The position numbers were made by a program, and so were the translations under genes. The notes beneath the pieces were generated by a model that did no database searches, had not been told where the DNA came from, and saw only the letters and a list, made by a program, of their open reading frames with translations. From assembly GCF_000708675.1 (NCBI RefSeq), contig NZ_JELR01000001.1, positions 1,550,001-1,614,000 of the forward strand: 64,000 nt of DNA. The letters run 5' to 3'. Within the stretch, counting starts at the first letter, position 1, and each line of letters starts with the position of its first letter. This DNA is from Microbulbifer sp. HZ11. Its GTDB lineage: Bacteria > Pseudomonadota > Gammaproteobacteria > Pseudomonadales > Cellvibrionaceae. Below are positions 8,324 to 17,807 of the stretch, in pieces.

Positions 8324-11300
8324 ATGATCAGCTCAAAGCTCAGGCTCGGTCTGATGACCGCTGCCATGCTCACTGCGGGACACGGCTACGCCGCCGTCGA
8401 CTGCACGTCACTCCCGGTCTGGGAAGCCGCCACCGCCTACTCCGGGGGTGCGGAGGTCCAGCATAACGACAACGCCTACAAGGCAAACTGGTGGACTCAG
8501 AATCAGAACCCCGAACAGCACTCCGGCCAGTATCAGGAATGGAGCCTGCTGGGTGTCTGCGAAGATGGTGATCCCCCCCCGCTCGCACCGCCACAGGGAT
8601 CGATCACCGCGCCGACTGCCGGCTCTACCCACAACGAGAATGACAGCGTTGTCTTGTCCGCATCTGCATCCGACTCCGACGGCACCGTTACCTCCGTTGA
8701 ATTCTTTATCGATGGAGCACTGGTCGCCACCGACACCACCGCGCCCTGGCAAACTACCTGGACTGCGGTAGCCGGAGAGCCCACTCTCACCGCCCGCATC
8801 ACAGATAATGACAATCTCACCACCACCACCGCGCCGGTCACTTTTACCGTGGAAGAAGATGTCGTGGTCGGGCCGGTTGCTCCGGAAATCAGTATTACGG
8901 CACCCGCCAACGGCTCTACCCATACCACGGGTGACAGTGTGAATATCAGCGCCAGTGCCTCCGACAGCGACGGCAGCGTAACCCAGGTAGCCTTCTACGT
9001 TGACGGCAACCTGATCGGTACCGATTCCACCGCACCGTACACAGCTTCCTGGACCGCAACGCTCGGCAACCACACGATTTCCGCCGTCGCCTCCGATAAC
9101 GACGAGCTGGAAGCTTCCGCAGAGGTGCCGATTACCGTAGAAGATGAAGCGGTGGTGATCGGGGATCACCCCTGTCGCCCGGATGGGCTCTACACCACAC
9201 CCGGCACGGCACCCAATTACTGCGCCATTTATGACGCGGACGGGCGCGAAGATATGGGCGCGGACCACCCACGCCGCATCATTGGCTACTTCACCAGCTG
9301 GCGTAACGGCGCCAACGGGCAGCCGAGCTATCTGGTTAAAGACATTCCGTGGGGGAAAATCACCCACATCAATTACGCCTTCGCCCACGTAGGCAGCGAT
9401 TACTCCGTTTCGGTAGGCAATACCAGTGACCCCGGCAACCCCGCAACCGGAATGGAGTGGAATGGTGTCCCCGGTGCCGAAACCGACCCCGACTACCCCT
9501 ACAAGGGCCACTTCAATCAGCTGTCCAAATTCAAGGACCAGTATCCGGACGTGAAGACTCTGGTCTCCGTGGGTGGATGGGCAGAAACCGGTGGCCACTT
9601 CAATGAAAACGGCGACCGAGTGGCCGATGGCGGTTTCTACACCATGACCACCAACGCCGATGGCAGTATCAACCACCAGGGTATCGAGGCCTTCGCCAAC
9701 TCTTCTGTGGACTTTATTCGCCAGTACGGCTTCGATGGTGTCGACATCGACTACGAATATCCCACCAGCATGAACGATGCCGGCAACCCGCTGGACTTCG
9801 GCATATCCAACCCCATGCGCGGCGCCCTGATGGAGTCCTATGTGGAGCTGATGCGCGTTCTGCGAGAAAAACTGGACGAAGCCGGTGAGCAGGATGGCAC
9901 CCACTACATGCTGACCATCGCATCACCATCTTCCGGCTACCTGCTACGCGGCATGGAGACCATGCAGATCACCCAGTACCTGGATTACGTCAATATCATG
10001 ACCTATGACCTGCACGGCGCCTGGAATGAATATGTCGGTCACAACTCCGCGCTGTTCGACAACGGCAATGATCCGGAGCTGGCAGCCGCTAGTGTCTACA
10101 GCACCTCCCAGTACGGCGGTATCGGCTACCTGAATATCGACTGGGCGGTGAAGTATTTCCGCGGTTCGATGCCCGCAGGCCGTATCAATATCGGCATCCC
10201 CTACTACACCCGCGGCTGGCAGGGTGTTTCCGGCGGCACCAATGGCCTCGGCGGCTCGGCACCACTACCGGCTCAGTCAGAATGCCCTGAGGGTACTGGT
10301 GGCGCTTCCGATTGCGGGAACGGCGCCGTCGGTATCGACAACATGTGGCACGACAAAAACAGTATCGGTGAAGAGATGGGCGCGGGCTCCAACCCCATGT
10401 GGCATGCCAAGAACCTGGAAAACGGCATCCTCGGCAGCTATCTCACCGATTACGGCCTGAACCCGGCCAACGATCCCGAAGATGCCCTGGTAGGCACCTA
10501 CGAGCGTAACTACGACAGCGTCTCTGAAGCCCCCTGGCTGTGGAATGCTCAGAAGAGCGTCTTTATCTCCACCGAAGACGAAGAGTCCATGGACGCCAAG
10601 GTGCAATACGTTATCGACGAGGGCGTCGGCGGCATCATGTTCTGGGAGCTGGCCGGCGACTACGACTGGGATGCGTCCAAAGGTGAGTACTTTATGGGTG
10701 ACACACTCACTACCCTGGCCTACGACAAGTTCGCCAACGCCAGTGAGTACCGCCACCTGCGTACCGATCGCGTGGTGCCGGATGAAGCACTGGATATCGG
10801 CATCGAGATCACGGATTTCAAGTTAGGCGATCAGAACTACCCATTGAATCCGAAGTTGTTTATTACCAACAACACCGGTGGCGTACTGCCCGGCGGTACT
10901 GTGTTCGAGTTTGACATGCCCACCTCCACATCCAACATCATCACCGACCAGAGCGGTGCCGGATTGGAAGTCATTGAGGATGGGGCCAACGCCGGTGGGG
11001 GTAACGTGGGCGGCCTGGAAAATGAGTTCCACCGTGTGCGCTTCAGCCTTCCAGAGTGGCAGGACCTGGCGGATGGTGAATCCTGGGATATGACTCTGAA
11101 TTATTACCTGCCGGTCTCCGGCCCTCAGGCCTACACCGCAACGGTCAACGGAACCACCTACGCACTGGCCTTCGAATACCCCGATCTGCCCATTGCCGAG
11201 CTCGGCAGCGGTGGCGGTTCCTCCGGTGGCAGTTCTGGGGGCGGTAGCGGTGAGAGCTGTAGCGATGCGGGTGTGGATACCAGTGGCCTGGTCACCTACC

Positions 11301-11437
11301 CCGAGTGGCCACGGGGTAATCACGCAGCGAGTGGTGACCAGATCATCCACAACAACAGTGTATTCGAGGCCAAGTGGTGGACTCAGTCCGAACCAGGCAC
11401 TGCGGACGGCAGCTGGAGCTTCGTCTGCAATCTCTGA
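8324..11437 (+). CDS. Secreted multidomain GH18 chitinase
   Basis: A 1037-residue exported chitinase that would hydrolyse beta-1,4-GlcNAc linkages of chitin outside the cell. Domains in order: a Sec-type signal peptide (about 1-23); a CBM5/12-type chitin-binding module with AYKANWWTQNQ-like aromatics (about 25-79); two related Ig-like modules (about 90-176 and 187-273); and a GH18 catalytic barrel (about 315-800) with the signature DGVDIDYEYP, in which Glu478 is the predicted acid/base. A further beta-rich region (about 820-955), a Gly/Ser linker (about 961-977) and a C-terminal CBM5/12 module (about 980-1037) with AKWWTQ follow. A plausible ribosome site AAGGTG lies about 9 bp before the ATG. 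A terminator follows, then a NagX-like gene, which suggests a small chitin/GlcNAc-use locus. Confidence 0.95.
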   Translation: MISSKLRLGLMTAAMLTAGHGYAAVDCTSLPVWEAATAYSGGAEVQHNDNAYKANWWTQNQNPEQHSGQYQEWSLLGVCEDGDPPPLAPPQGSITAPTAGSTHNENDSVVLSASASDSDGTVTSVEFFIDGALVATDTTAPWQTTWTAVAGEPTLTARITDNDNLTTTTAPVTFTVEEDVVVGPVAPEISITAPANGSTHTTGDSVNISASASDSDGSVTQVAFYVDGNLIGTDSTAPYTASWTATLGNHTISAVASDNDELEASAEVPITVEDEAVVIGDHPCRPDGLYTTPGTAPNYCAIYDADGREDMGADHPRRIIGYFTSWRNGANGQPSYLVKDIPWGKITHINYAFAHVGSDYSVSVGNTSDPGNPATGMEWNGVPGAETDPDYPYKGHFNQLSKFKDQYPDVKTLVSVGGWAETGGHFNENGDRVADGGFYTMTTNADGSINHQGIEAFANSSVDFIRQYGFDGVDIDYEYPTSMNDAGNPLDFGISNPMRGALMESYVELMRVLREKLDEAGEQDGTHYMLTIASPSSGYLLRGMETMQITQYLDYVNIMTYDLHGAWNEYVGHNSALFDNGNDPELAAASVYSTSQYGGIGYLNIDWAVKYFRGSMPAGRINIGIPYYTRGWQGVSGGTNGLGGSAPLPAQSECPEGTGGASDCGNGAVGIDNMWHDKNSIGEEMGAGSNPMWHAKNLENGILGSYLTDYGLNPANDPEDALVGTYERNYDSVSEAPWLWNAQKSVFISTEDEESMDAKVQYVIDEGVGGIMFWELAGDYDWDASKGEYFMGDTLTTLAYDKFANASEYRHLRTDRVVPDEALDIGIEITDFKLGDQNYPLNPKLFITNNTGGVLPGGTVFEFDMPTSTSNIITDQSGAGLEVIEDGANAGGGNVGGLENEFHRVRFSLPEWQDLADGESWDMTLNYYLPVSGPQAYTATVNGTTYALAFEYPDLPIAELGSGGGSSGGSSGGGSGESCSDAGVDTSGLVTYPEWPRGNHAASGDQIIHNNSVFEAKWWTQSEPGTADGSWSFVCNL

Positions 11438-11586
11438 ACTCCGCCAGATAACCAGACTAACCGGGCCGGCGACGCAGCGCCGGTCCAATCTCACAGGATG
11501 GGCAGCTCGACAAAACAGATATTCAACAATTCTCTCTCTGCGTTGTGACTGATAGGAACTCCTGTACAGGATTTGCTCCTATGTTC

Positions 11587-11613
11587 GCCCCGGCTCCGGT
11601 CGGGGCTTTTTTT
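11587..11613 (+). terminator. Intrinsic terminator after the chitinase
   Basis: The stem GCCCCG/CGGGGC is followed by seven T residues, about 150 bp after the chitinase stop codon. Confidence 0.85.
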
Positions 11614-11703
11614 GGTTTTCATCCATGAGAACTCTGAAACAGGGCTACCTTGGGAAATTGCCACAGCGCGTTTATATTCAATTTTTGATTAGCAGTAACA
11701 ATC

Positions 11704-12801
11704 ATGGTCAGTAAAAAACAACGACTTGCCTCCGTCGATGCCCTGCGCGGCTTCGATATGTTCTGGATTATCGGCGGCGAGGCGCTGTTCCTGCCGCTAT
11801 TTGCGCTCACCGGCTGGTCCATTTTCCAGTTTGGGCACGGGCAGATGCAGCATACCGAGTGGCACGGCTTCAGTTTTTACGACCTGATCTTTCCACTGTT
11901 TATTTTTCTTTCCGGTGTCACCCTCGGACTTGCCAACAAATCTTTACAGGGGCTGCCGATCAGCCAGCGGGCACCAGTTTACCGCAAGGCTATCAAGCGC
12001 CTGTTTTTACTGATATTGCTGGGGGTTCTTTATAACCACGGTTGGGGTACCGGCATCCCGGCGGACCTGGGTGAAATCCGCTATGCCAGTGTGTTAGCGC
12101 GCATCGGTTTTGCCTGGTTTTTTGCGGCGATGATCGTTTGGCATTTCGGCATTCGTACTCAGTACGCGATTACTGCCGGCATCTTGCTGGGATACTGGCT
12201 GATTCAGGCTGCCGCTGGCGATTACACACCGCTGGGCTCGGTGAACGCCTGGGTGGATCAACATTTCCTGCCGGGAATCACTTACCAAAACCGCGCTTAC
12301 GACCCGGAAGGTGTTCTCTCCACTATCCCAGCCATTTCCAACGCCATGTTCGGCGTCTTCGCCGGCCGTTGGCTCAGCAGGAATGCGGGTGATCACGGAG
12401 CCATTCTCAAAGGCCTGTTTATCGGCGCTGCGGCCTGTCTGCTCGTAGGATTTTTATGGCACTGGATTTACCCGGTGAACAAAGAGCTGTGGACCAGCTC
12501 GTTTGTATTGATCACCTGCGGTTGCTGCTTGCTTCTTTTAGGTATTTTCTACCTGGTTGTGGATATGTGGCACTGGGAAACCTTCACCTACTTTTTCTCG
12601 GTGATTGGTTGTAATGCGATTCTGGTGTATCTCGGTACCAGCCTGGTGAACTGGACATATTCCAGTAAGAGTGTGTTCGGTGGGATTGCTTCAGCCTTGC
12701 CCGAAGCGGCGGGGATTTTGGTGATTGCCTGTGGTGTGATTTTGCTGCAGTGGTTGGTGCTGCGGTTCTTGTTCAAGCGTGGGATCTTTATTAGCCCTTG
12801 A
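11704..12801 (+). CDS. NagX/HGSNAT-like membrane acyltransferase (DUF5009 type)
   Basis: A 365-residue polytopic membrane protein with about ten hydrophobic segments. The N-terminus (SVDALRGFDMFWIIGGEAL) matches the start of the heparan-alpha-glucosaminide N-acetyltransferase/NagX group. Conserved features include the DALRGFDM motif and a loop His in the HTEWHGFSFYDLIFP region. In other marine gammaproteobacteria NagX-like proteins sit in N-acetylglucosamine utilisation regulons. Its position right after a chitinase fits a role in chito-oligosaccharide or GlcNAc handling at the inner membrane, but the substrate is not shown by the sequence. It has its own upstream gap after a terminator and no strong Shine-Dalgarno sequence. 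It converges on mutT, with two repeat elements in between. Confidence 0.85.
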   Translation: MVSKKQRLASVDALRGFDMFWIIGGEALFLPLFALTGWSIFQFGHGQMQHTEWHGFSFYDLIFPLFIFLSGVTLGLANKSLQGLPISQRAPVYRKAIKRLFLLILLGVLYNHGWGTGIPADLGEIRYASVLARIGFAWFFAAMIVWHFGIRTQYAITAGILLGYWLIQAAAGDYTPLGSVNAWVDQHFLPGITYQNRAYDPEGVLSTIPAISNAMFGVFAGRWLSRNAGDHGAILKGLFIGAAACLLVGFLWHWIYPVNKELWTSSFVLITCGCCLLLLGIFYLVVDMWHWETFTYFFSVIGCNAILVYLGTSLVNWTYSSKSVFGGIASALPEAAGILVIACGVILLQWLVLRFLFKRGIFISP

Positions 12802-12842
12802 GTTTCGGGGCTCCGCTTGACTGGATTGGTGGCGGCTGAGCA

Positions 12843-12912
12843 CCAGGTATTCGATTTCAAAACCGCTGTGAATACATCCCTGTCGCCGACGCTTTTGAAA
12901 ACGAATACCTGG
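12843..12912 (-). repeat. CAGGGATG-loop palindromic repeat, short inverted copy
   Basis: Twenty-base arms at 12843-12862 and 12893-12912 are inverted repeats with one mismatch. The interior, read on the minus strand, contains ACAGGGATGTATTCACAGCG, nearly the same as part of the copy at 13001-13111 in the opposite orientation. It is shorter than the other copies and keeps one inner loop. Confidence 0.7.
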
Positions 12913-13000
12913 CACTCCGCCTTCGATTTAAACTCTGTGCACAGATCAAGCAGAATTGAACAATCTCATTGCCGCTACGAAGTGATTATTTTGATGTGAA

Positions 13001-13111
13001 GGAAAAGTGCTAGGTGCGGGTTTTCAGGAGCGTCGCAAACAGGGATGTTTGCGACGCAGCGTACAGGGACGTATTCACAGCGGTCCTGAAAACCCGTACC
13101 CAGTGCTTTTC
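13001..13111 (+). repeat. CAGGGATG-loop palindromic repeat, full copy
   Basis: Outer arms (GGAAAAGTGC... and ...GCTTTTCC, with GGGTTTTCAGGA pairing TCCTGAAAACCC) enclose a perfect 10-bp hairpin CGTCGCAAAC/GTTTGCGACG looping AGGGAT, and then a second CAGGGACG motif followed by TATTCACAGCGG. It lies between the convergent ends of the NagX-like gene and mutT. Confidence 0.8.
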
Positions 13112-13150
13112 CGCCAGCAATCCTGCAGAAGAACTTAGCGGACCCCGTAC

Positions 13151-13561
13151 TTAACCAAGGCGCTCGAGCAAAGCCTCAACAATAGGCTGATTAGCATCCG
13201 GAAAACAAAAATCCGGTAATTCTGAAACAGCAACCCAAGCCAGCTCCTGCCCCTCAACACCGCGCTCTTTTCCGCTGAACTGGGTAACAAACCAGGTATC
13301 CAAAAACACCTGCTTATCCCCATAGTCATGGCGAACCTCGATTAGCGGCTCCATGGCTTTCACTTCAATATCGAGCTCTTCTTTCAGCTCTCGACTCATC
13401 GCTTGTTGAATGGTCTCACTGTCCTCGACCTTGCCGCCCGGAAACTCCCATCGGCCACCCATATGCAGGTGGTCGGGACGCTTGGCTAACAGGATTCGAC
13501 CATCGACGCCGAGAATGACACCGACTGCAACGTGAATATGCTCGATCACCGACGCGTCCAT
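13151..13561 (-). CDS. mutT: MutT-type Nudix hydrolase (8-oxo-dGTP diphosphatase)
   Basis: A 136-residue Nudix protein that would remove 8-oxo-dGTP from the nucleotide pool and prevent A:T to C:G transversions. The Nudix box GGKVEDSE...SRELKEELDI fits GX5EX7REUXEEXGU apart from Asp at the last Gly position. Length and N-terminus (HVAVGVILGVDGRILLAKRP) match MutT. The ATG at 13561 is preferred over the preceding TTG because it overlaps the argJ stop codon by one base (TGATG), which implies translational coupling. secA-argJ-mutT on one strand is a known gammaproteobacterial arrangement. Confidence 0.93.
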   Translation of the reverse strand: MDASVIEHIHVAVGVILGVDGRILLAKRPDHLHMGGRWEFPGGKVEDSETIQQAMSRELKEELDIEVKAMEPLIEVRHDYGDKQVFLDTWFVTQFSGKERGVEGQELAWVAVSELPDFCFPDANQPIVEALLERLG

Positions 13562-14757
13562 CAAGTGCGGTACTCTGCATTGATGGTCACGTACTCGTGG
13601 GAGAAATCGCAGGTCCAGATGTGTTCACAAGCATCACCCCGTTGCAGGTCCACGGTAATAGTGAATTCCGCTTGCGCAAAAATTTTCTGCCCAGCTTCCT
13701 CGGTGTAACTATCTGCGCGACCGCCGGCTTCTACAATCTGGACATCATCGAGAAACACACTGATCTTACTGGTATCCAGGTTCTCGGCACCCGCATTACC
13801 AATCGCCATTACCAGACGACCCCAGTTCGGATCAGATGCGTACATCGCGGTTTTTACCAGTGGTGACTCACCTATTTCAAACGCCATACGCAGTGCTTCA
13901 GTTGGGGTGGCCGCGTTGTTCACCCGCACGGTAACAAACTTGGTCGCACCCTCACCGTCTTTCACAATGGCTTGCGCCAGCTCGATATGCACATCCACAA
14001 TGGCCGCCTTCAACTGTGCAAAGGCCTCGCTACCCCTTTCAATTTCACGGCCGGTGGCGCCACTGGCAATCAGCACGCAGGCGTCGTTGGTGGACGTATC
14101 GCCATCCACACTAATGCGGTTGAACGAAGCATTCACCGCTTCCTTAACCAGTTCGTCCAGCACTGACTGCGCAATGCACGCGTCGGTAGCCACATACGCC
14201 AGCATGGTCGCCATATTCGGCTGGATCATACCAGCCCCCTTGGCGATACCAGCGATGGTGACGGCCTCACCGCCGATATCGACAGTACGACTGGCCGTCT
14301 TGGGACGGGTATCGGTGGTCATGATGGCTCTGGCCGCACTGTCCCAGGCATCCGCCTGCAGGTTATCCACAGCCGCTGGCAACGCGTCGAGAATCTTCTG
14401 TACCGGCAGGTGCTCACCAATCACCCCGGTACTAAATGGCAGTACTTGCTGCGCTTTGATTTTAAGCGCGTTCGCGACCCCTTCACAGCTTTGTTGCGCG
14501 GTTTTCAGGCCTCGCTCTCCGGTGGCCGCATTGGCATTGCCAGCATTGATCAAAAGCGCGCGAATTTGCCCCTGGCGAATGTGCTCCTTGGCCACCAGCA
14601 CCGGTGCCGCGCAGAAGGCGTTCTGGGTAAAGGTCGCGGAAACACTGGCACCTTCGGCGATTTCGATCAGCAACAGGTCGTCACGCTGCCAGTTTTTGAT
14701 TTTGGCGGGAACGGCGGAAAGGCGGATACCGGGAACCGGAGGAAGTGGCTGCGCCAT
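13561..14757 (-). CDS. argJ: Bifunctional ornithine/glutamate N-acetyltransferase ArgJ
   Basis: A 398-residue ArgJ of arginine biosynthesis. It moves acetyl groups from N-acetylornithine to glutamate and may also acetylate glutamate from acetyl-CoA. The family's self-cleavage site is visible in the NMATMLAYVATDA stretch, where the Thr before Met-Leu becomes the N-terminal nucleophile of the beta chain. KGAGMIQPN just before it and the C-terminal sequence ending in NAEYRT also fit the family. A terminator separates it from secA upstream, so argJ-mutT probably forms its own transcription unit. Confidence 0.96.
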   Translation of the reverse strand: MAQPLPPVPGIRLSAVPAKIKNWQRDDLLLIEIAEGASVSATFTQNAFCAAPVLVAKEHIRQGQIRALLINAGNANAATGERGLKTAQQSCEGVANALKIKAQQVLPFSTGVIGEHLPVQKILDALPAAVDNLQADAWDSAARAIMTTDTRPKTASRTVDIGGEAVTIAGIAKGAGMIQPNMATMLAYVATDACIAQSVLDELVKEAVNASFNRISVDGDTSTNDACVLIASGATGREIERGSEAFAQLKAAIVDVHIELAQAIVKDGEGATKFVTVRVNNAATPTEALRMAFEIGESPLVKTAMYASDPNWGRLVMAIGNAGAENLDTSKISVFLDDVQIVEAGGRADSYTEEAGQKIFAQAEFTITVDLQRGDACEHIWTCDFSHEYVTINAEYRT

Positions 14758-14803
14758 GAGGTTACGTCCTTGAGCAAAAGCGGGTAGTGCGCGAATTATA
14801 AAT

Positions 14804-14831
14804 AAAAAGGCCCGCCGGGTAAGGGCGGGCC
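14804..14831 (-). terminator. Intrinsic terminator of secA
   Basis: The stem GGCCCGCC/GGCGGGCC has a 7-nt loop. On the minus strand it is followed by five T residues, about 40 bp after the secA stop codon. A shorter T-run on the plus strand may give weak activity the other way. Confidence 0.85.
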
Positions 14832-14873
14832 TTTACAGAATCTAATGCGTCAATAACGACTGCACAATAGTTT

Positions 14874-17621
14874 TCAGGTAGGAGTGGAGGAAGTCAGCTT
14901 GCCGTGGCACTGCTTGTACTTCTTACCCGACCCACAGGGACAAGGGTCGTTGCGGCCAACACGGGGCCCACGACGTACCGGCTCCGGAGTTGCTTCCGCC
15001 GTGGCGGTTTCTGTTTCCGGCAATGCTGAAGCCTGGGCATGTTGCAACTCCAGTTGCTGACGGCGCTGAGCCTCCAGACGACGCTGCTCCATTTCTTCCA
15101 TCTGCTCGCGGGTCATCGGCTCTACATGGGCCAGCACGCGGATTACCTCGTGCTTGAGGTTTTCCAGCAGGGTCTGGAACAACTGGAAAGACTCGCGCTT
15201 GAATTCCTGCTTGGGGTTCTTGTTGGCGTAGGCGCGCAGACCGATGCCCGCGCGCAGATGATCCATGCTGGACAAGTGCTCTTTCCACAATTGATCCAGC
15301 ACCTGCAACATCACCTGACGCTCGATTGTGGGCATCAGGTTTTCATCGCCTGTGCTCTCGGCAATACGTGCGAGCTTCTGCTGATACGCCTTCTGTGACT
15401 CTTCAACAATTTTTTCCCGCAGGCTTTCCTCGTGCAGGGTGCGGTCTTCGTCCAGCCACTGCTGTATCGGTAATTGCAGCCCCAACTCGGATGCCAGCTG
15501 TTGCTCAAGCGCGGGAATATCCCACTGCTCTTCCACACTCTGCGGGGGCACATGGGCAGAAATCACTTCGTTTACCACATCGTCGCGAATGGCGGTAATG
15601 GTGTCACTGATGTTCTCTGCTTCCAGCAACTCGTTGCGCTGTGAGTAGATCACCTGACGCTGGTCATTGGCGACATCATCGTATTCCAGCAGCTGCTTAC
15701 GGATATCGAAGTTGCGTCCTTCCACACGGCGCTGGGCTTTTTCGATGGCGTTAGACACCATGCGGTGCTCGATGGCTTCGCCGCGCTCCATACCCAGCAT
15801 CTGCATAAAGTTCTTCACCCGATCAGAGGCAAAGATACGCATCAGGTTGTCTTCGAGGGAAAGGTAGAAGCGGGTCACACCCGGGTCACCCTGTCGACCG
15901 GCACGGCCCCGCAGCTGGTTGTCGATGCGGCGGGATTCGTGGCGCTCGGTACCGATGATGTGTAGGCCGCCAGCCTCAATCACGGTTTCGTGGCGCTTCT
16001 TCCACTCGAATTTGATCTTCTCGATCTCTTCCGTAGTTGCCTCTCGCCCTTCGCTCTGTTGCAGCTCTTCGACTTCCGCTTCCCAGTTACCCCCCAACAC
16101 AATGTCAGTACCGCGGCCCGCCATATTGGTGGCGATGGTCACGGTACCCGGGCGACCTGCCTGAGCGATGATCTGGGCTTCTTTTTCGTGGAACTTGGCG
16201 TTCAGCACCTGGTGCTCGATCTTGGCTTTCTGCAGCAGTCGGGACATTTCCTCAGAGGTCTCGATGGACGCGGTACCGACGAGAATCGGCGCCTTTTTAT
16301 CCCGGCAGTACTTGATGTCCTCAATAATGGCTTCGAGCTTCTCTTCCTTGGTGAGGTACACAAGATCATTGAGGTCTTCGCGCTGCTTCTCGCGGTTGGT
16401 GGGAATCACCACCACATCCAGACCGTAGATCTGACGGAACTCGAAGGCTTCCGTATCCGCGGTACCGGTCATGCCGGCGAGTTTCGGATAAAAGCGGAAG
16501 AGGTTCTGGAATGTTGTGGAGGCGAGCGTCTGGCTCTCACTCTGGATCTGAACGTTCTCTTTCGCCTCCAGCGCCTGATGCAGGCCCTCGGACAGGCGGC
16601 GGCCCGGCATGGTGCGGCCGGTGTGCTCATCGATCAGCACCACCTGACCGTTTTGCACAATGTAATCCACATCGCGGTTGAACAGCACGTGGGCACGCAG
16701 GGCAGCATTGACATGATGCAGCAGGCCCAGGTTACCGGGAGCATAAAGTGATTCGTCTTCCTTCAGCAGGCCGTTGCGAGTCAGCAGATCTTCGATCAGC
16801 TGGTGCCCCTCTTCGGTCATCTCTACCTGACGGCTCTTCTCGTCCACGGTGTAATGACCTTCGCCACCTTCTTCGCCGCGCTCCAGCTGCGGCACAAGCT
16901 TGTTCATGGCCATATACAGCTGAGAAGAATCTTCCGCGGCACCGGAGATAATCAGCGGGGTGCGGGCCTCGTCGATCAGGATGGAATCCACCTCATCCAC
17001 AATGGCGAAATTCTGCGGGCGCTGGGTACGATCTTCCTTGCGCAACACCATATTGTCGCGCAAATAATCGAAGCCGAACTCGTTGTTGGTACCGTAGGTG
17101 ATGTCTGCCTGGTAGGCCGCTTTCTTGTCTTCCGGATGCTGCTGAGAGACCACGATTCCAACCGTGAGGCCGAGGAACTCGTATACCGGGCGCATCCAGT
17201 TGGCGTCGCGGCTGGCGAGATAGTCATTCACGGTTACGATGTGAACACCCTTCCCTTCCAGCGCGTTCAGGTAGGCGGGTAATGTCGCCACCAGGGTTTT
17301 ACCCTCACCGGTGCGCATCTCGGCGATATGCCCTTCATGAAGGGTCATACCACCAATCATCTGCACGTCGAAGTGGCGCATTCCCAGGGTGCGGTCACTG
17401 GCCTCGCGCACCGCGGCAAAGGCTTCCGGCAGGATCTTGTCGAGGGTCTCACCATCCGCCAGACGCTGGCGGAACTCATCGGTCTTGGCTTTCAGCGCGG
17501 CGTCGTCCAGCGCTTTGTAGTCGTCTTCCAGCGCGTTAATCTTCGCGACAACCTTGCGCATGCGCTTCAGTTCGCGGTCATTTTTTGAGCCGAAGACCGT
17601 TTTTATCAGTTTGCCAATCAT
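14874..17621 (-). CDS. secA: Preprotein translocase ATPase SecA
   Basis: A 915-residue motor ATPase that drives unfolded preproteins through SecYEG. The Walker A motif TGEGKT lies near residues 103-108, with [14 protein letters not shown] as the Walker B region. The central preprotein-binding and helicase motifs are intact ([31 protein letters not shown]). The C-terminus has the zinc-binding [14 protein letters not shown] domain that contacts SecB and lipids. Its length is slightly above the E. coli protein. No recognisable secM precedes it; instead the ~185-bp leader carries a nested hairpin (see 17707-17761). Confidence 0.98.
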   Translation of the reverse strand: MIGKLIKTVFGSKNDRELKRMRKVVAKINALEDDYKALDDAALKAKTDEFRQRLADGETLDKILPEAFAAVREASDRTLGMRHFDVQMIGGMTLHEGHIAEMRTGEGKTLVATLPAYLNALEGKGVHIVTVNDYLASRDANWMRPVYEFLGLTVGIVVSQQHPEDKKAAYQADITYGTNNEFGFDYLRDNMVLRKEDRTQRPQNFAIVDEVDSILIDEARTPLIISGAAEDSSQLYMAMNKLVPQLERGEEGGEGHYTVDEKSRQVEMTEEGHQLIEDLLTRNGLLKEDESLYAPGNLGLLHHVNAALRAHVLFNRDVDYIVQNGQVVLIDEHTGRTMPGRRLSEGLHQALEAKENVQIQSESQTLASTTFQNLFRFYPKLAGMTGTADTEAFEFRQIYGLDVVVIPTNREKQREDLNDLVYLTKEEKLEAIIEDIKYCRDKKAPILVGTASIETSEEMSRLLQKAKIEHQVLNAKFHEKEAQIIAQAGRPGTVTIATNMAGRGTDIVLGGNWEAEVEELQQSEGREATTEEIEKIKFEWKKRHETVIEAGGLHIIGTERHESRRIDNQLRGRAGRQGDPGVTRFYLSLEDNLMRIFASDRVKNFMQMLGMERGEAIEHRMVSNAIEKAQRRVEGRNFDIRKQLLEYDDVANDQRQVIYSQRNELLEAENISDTITAIRDDVVNEVISAHVPPQSVEEQWDIPALEQQLASELGLQLPIQQWLDEDRTLHEESLREKIVEESQKAYQQKLARIAESTGDENLMPTIERQVMLQVLDQLWKEHLSSMDHLRAGIGLRAYANKNPKQEFKRESFQLFQTLLENLKHEVIRVLAHVEPMTREQMEEMEQRRLEAQRRQQLELQHAQASALPETETATAEATPEPVRRGPRVGRNDPCPCGSGKKYKQCHGKLTSSTPT

Positions 17622-17706
17622 TATTCAGAAACCACATTAATGCTGATTATGCCTGCAGGGCCAAAAATGGGGCCTCTGCGCAGAAAAGAGTGCAAGTAAA
17701 CAGGAA

Positions 17707-17761
17707 GGCGCCAGACGCCGCAACAGTCTAACTTGGTGCAAACACCAGAGTTGCGGGCGCC
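17707..17761 (-). promoter_or_regulatory. Nested hairpin in the secA leader
   Basis: Three nested stems lie between the M23 peptidase gene and secA: GGCGCC (17707-17712 with 17756-17761), CGCAAC/GTTGCG (17719-17724 with 17750-17755) and TGGTG/CACCA (17734-17738 with 17743-17747, CAAA loop). On the minus strand an 11-codon ORF (ATG near 17764, stop near 17729) runs into the hairpin. No T-run follows, so it is not a standard terminator. Any role in secA control is inference. Confidence 0.5.
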
Positions 17762-17807
17762 ATTACGGGATTACAAGGGCCCCGTGCGCAAGAATAGAGG
17801 ATAGTTG

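Noticed and set aside
8408-9904. 498-codon ORF antisense to the chitinase
   Set aside because: A shadow frame of the chitinase coding bias; no domain or ribosome site seen.
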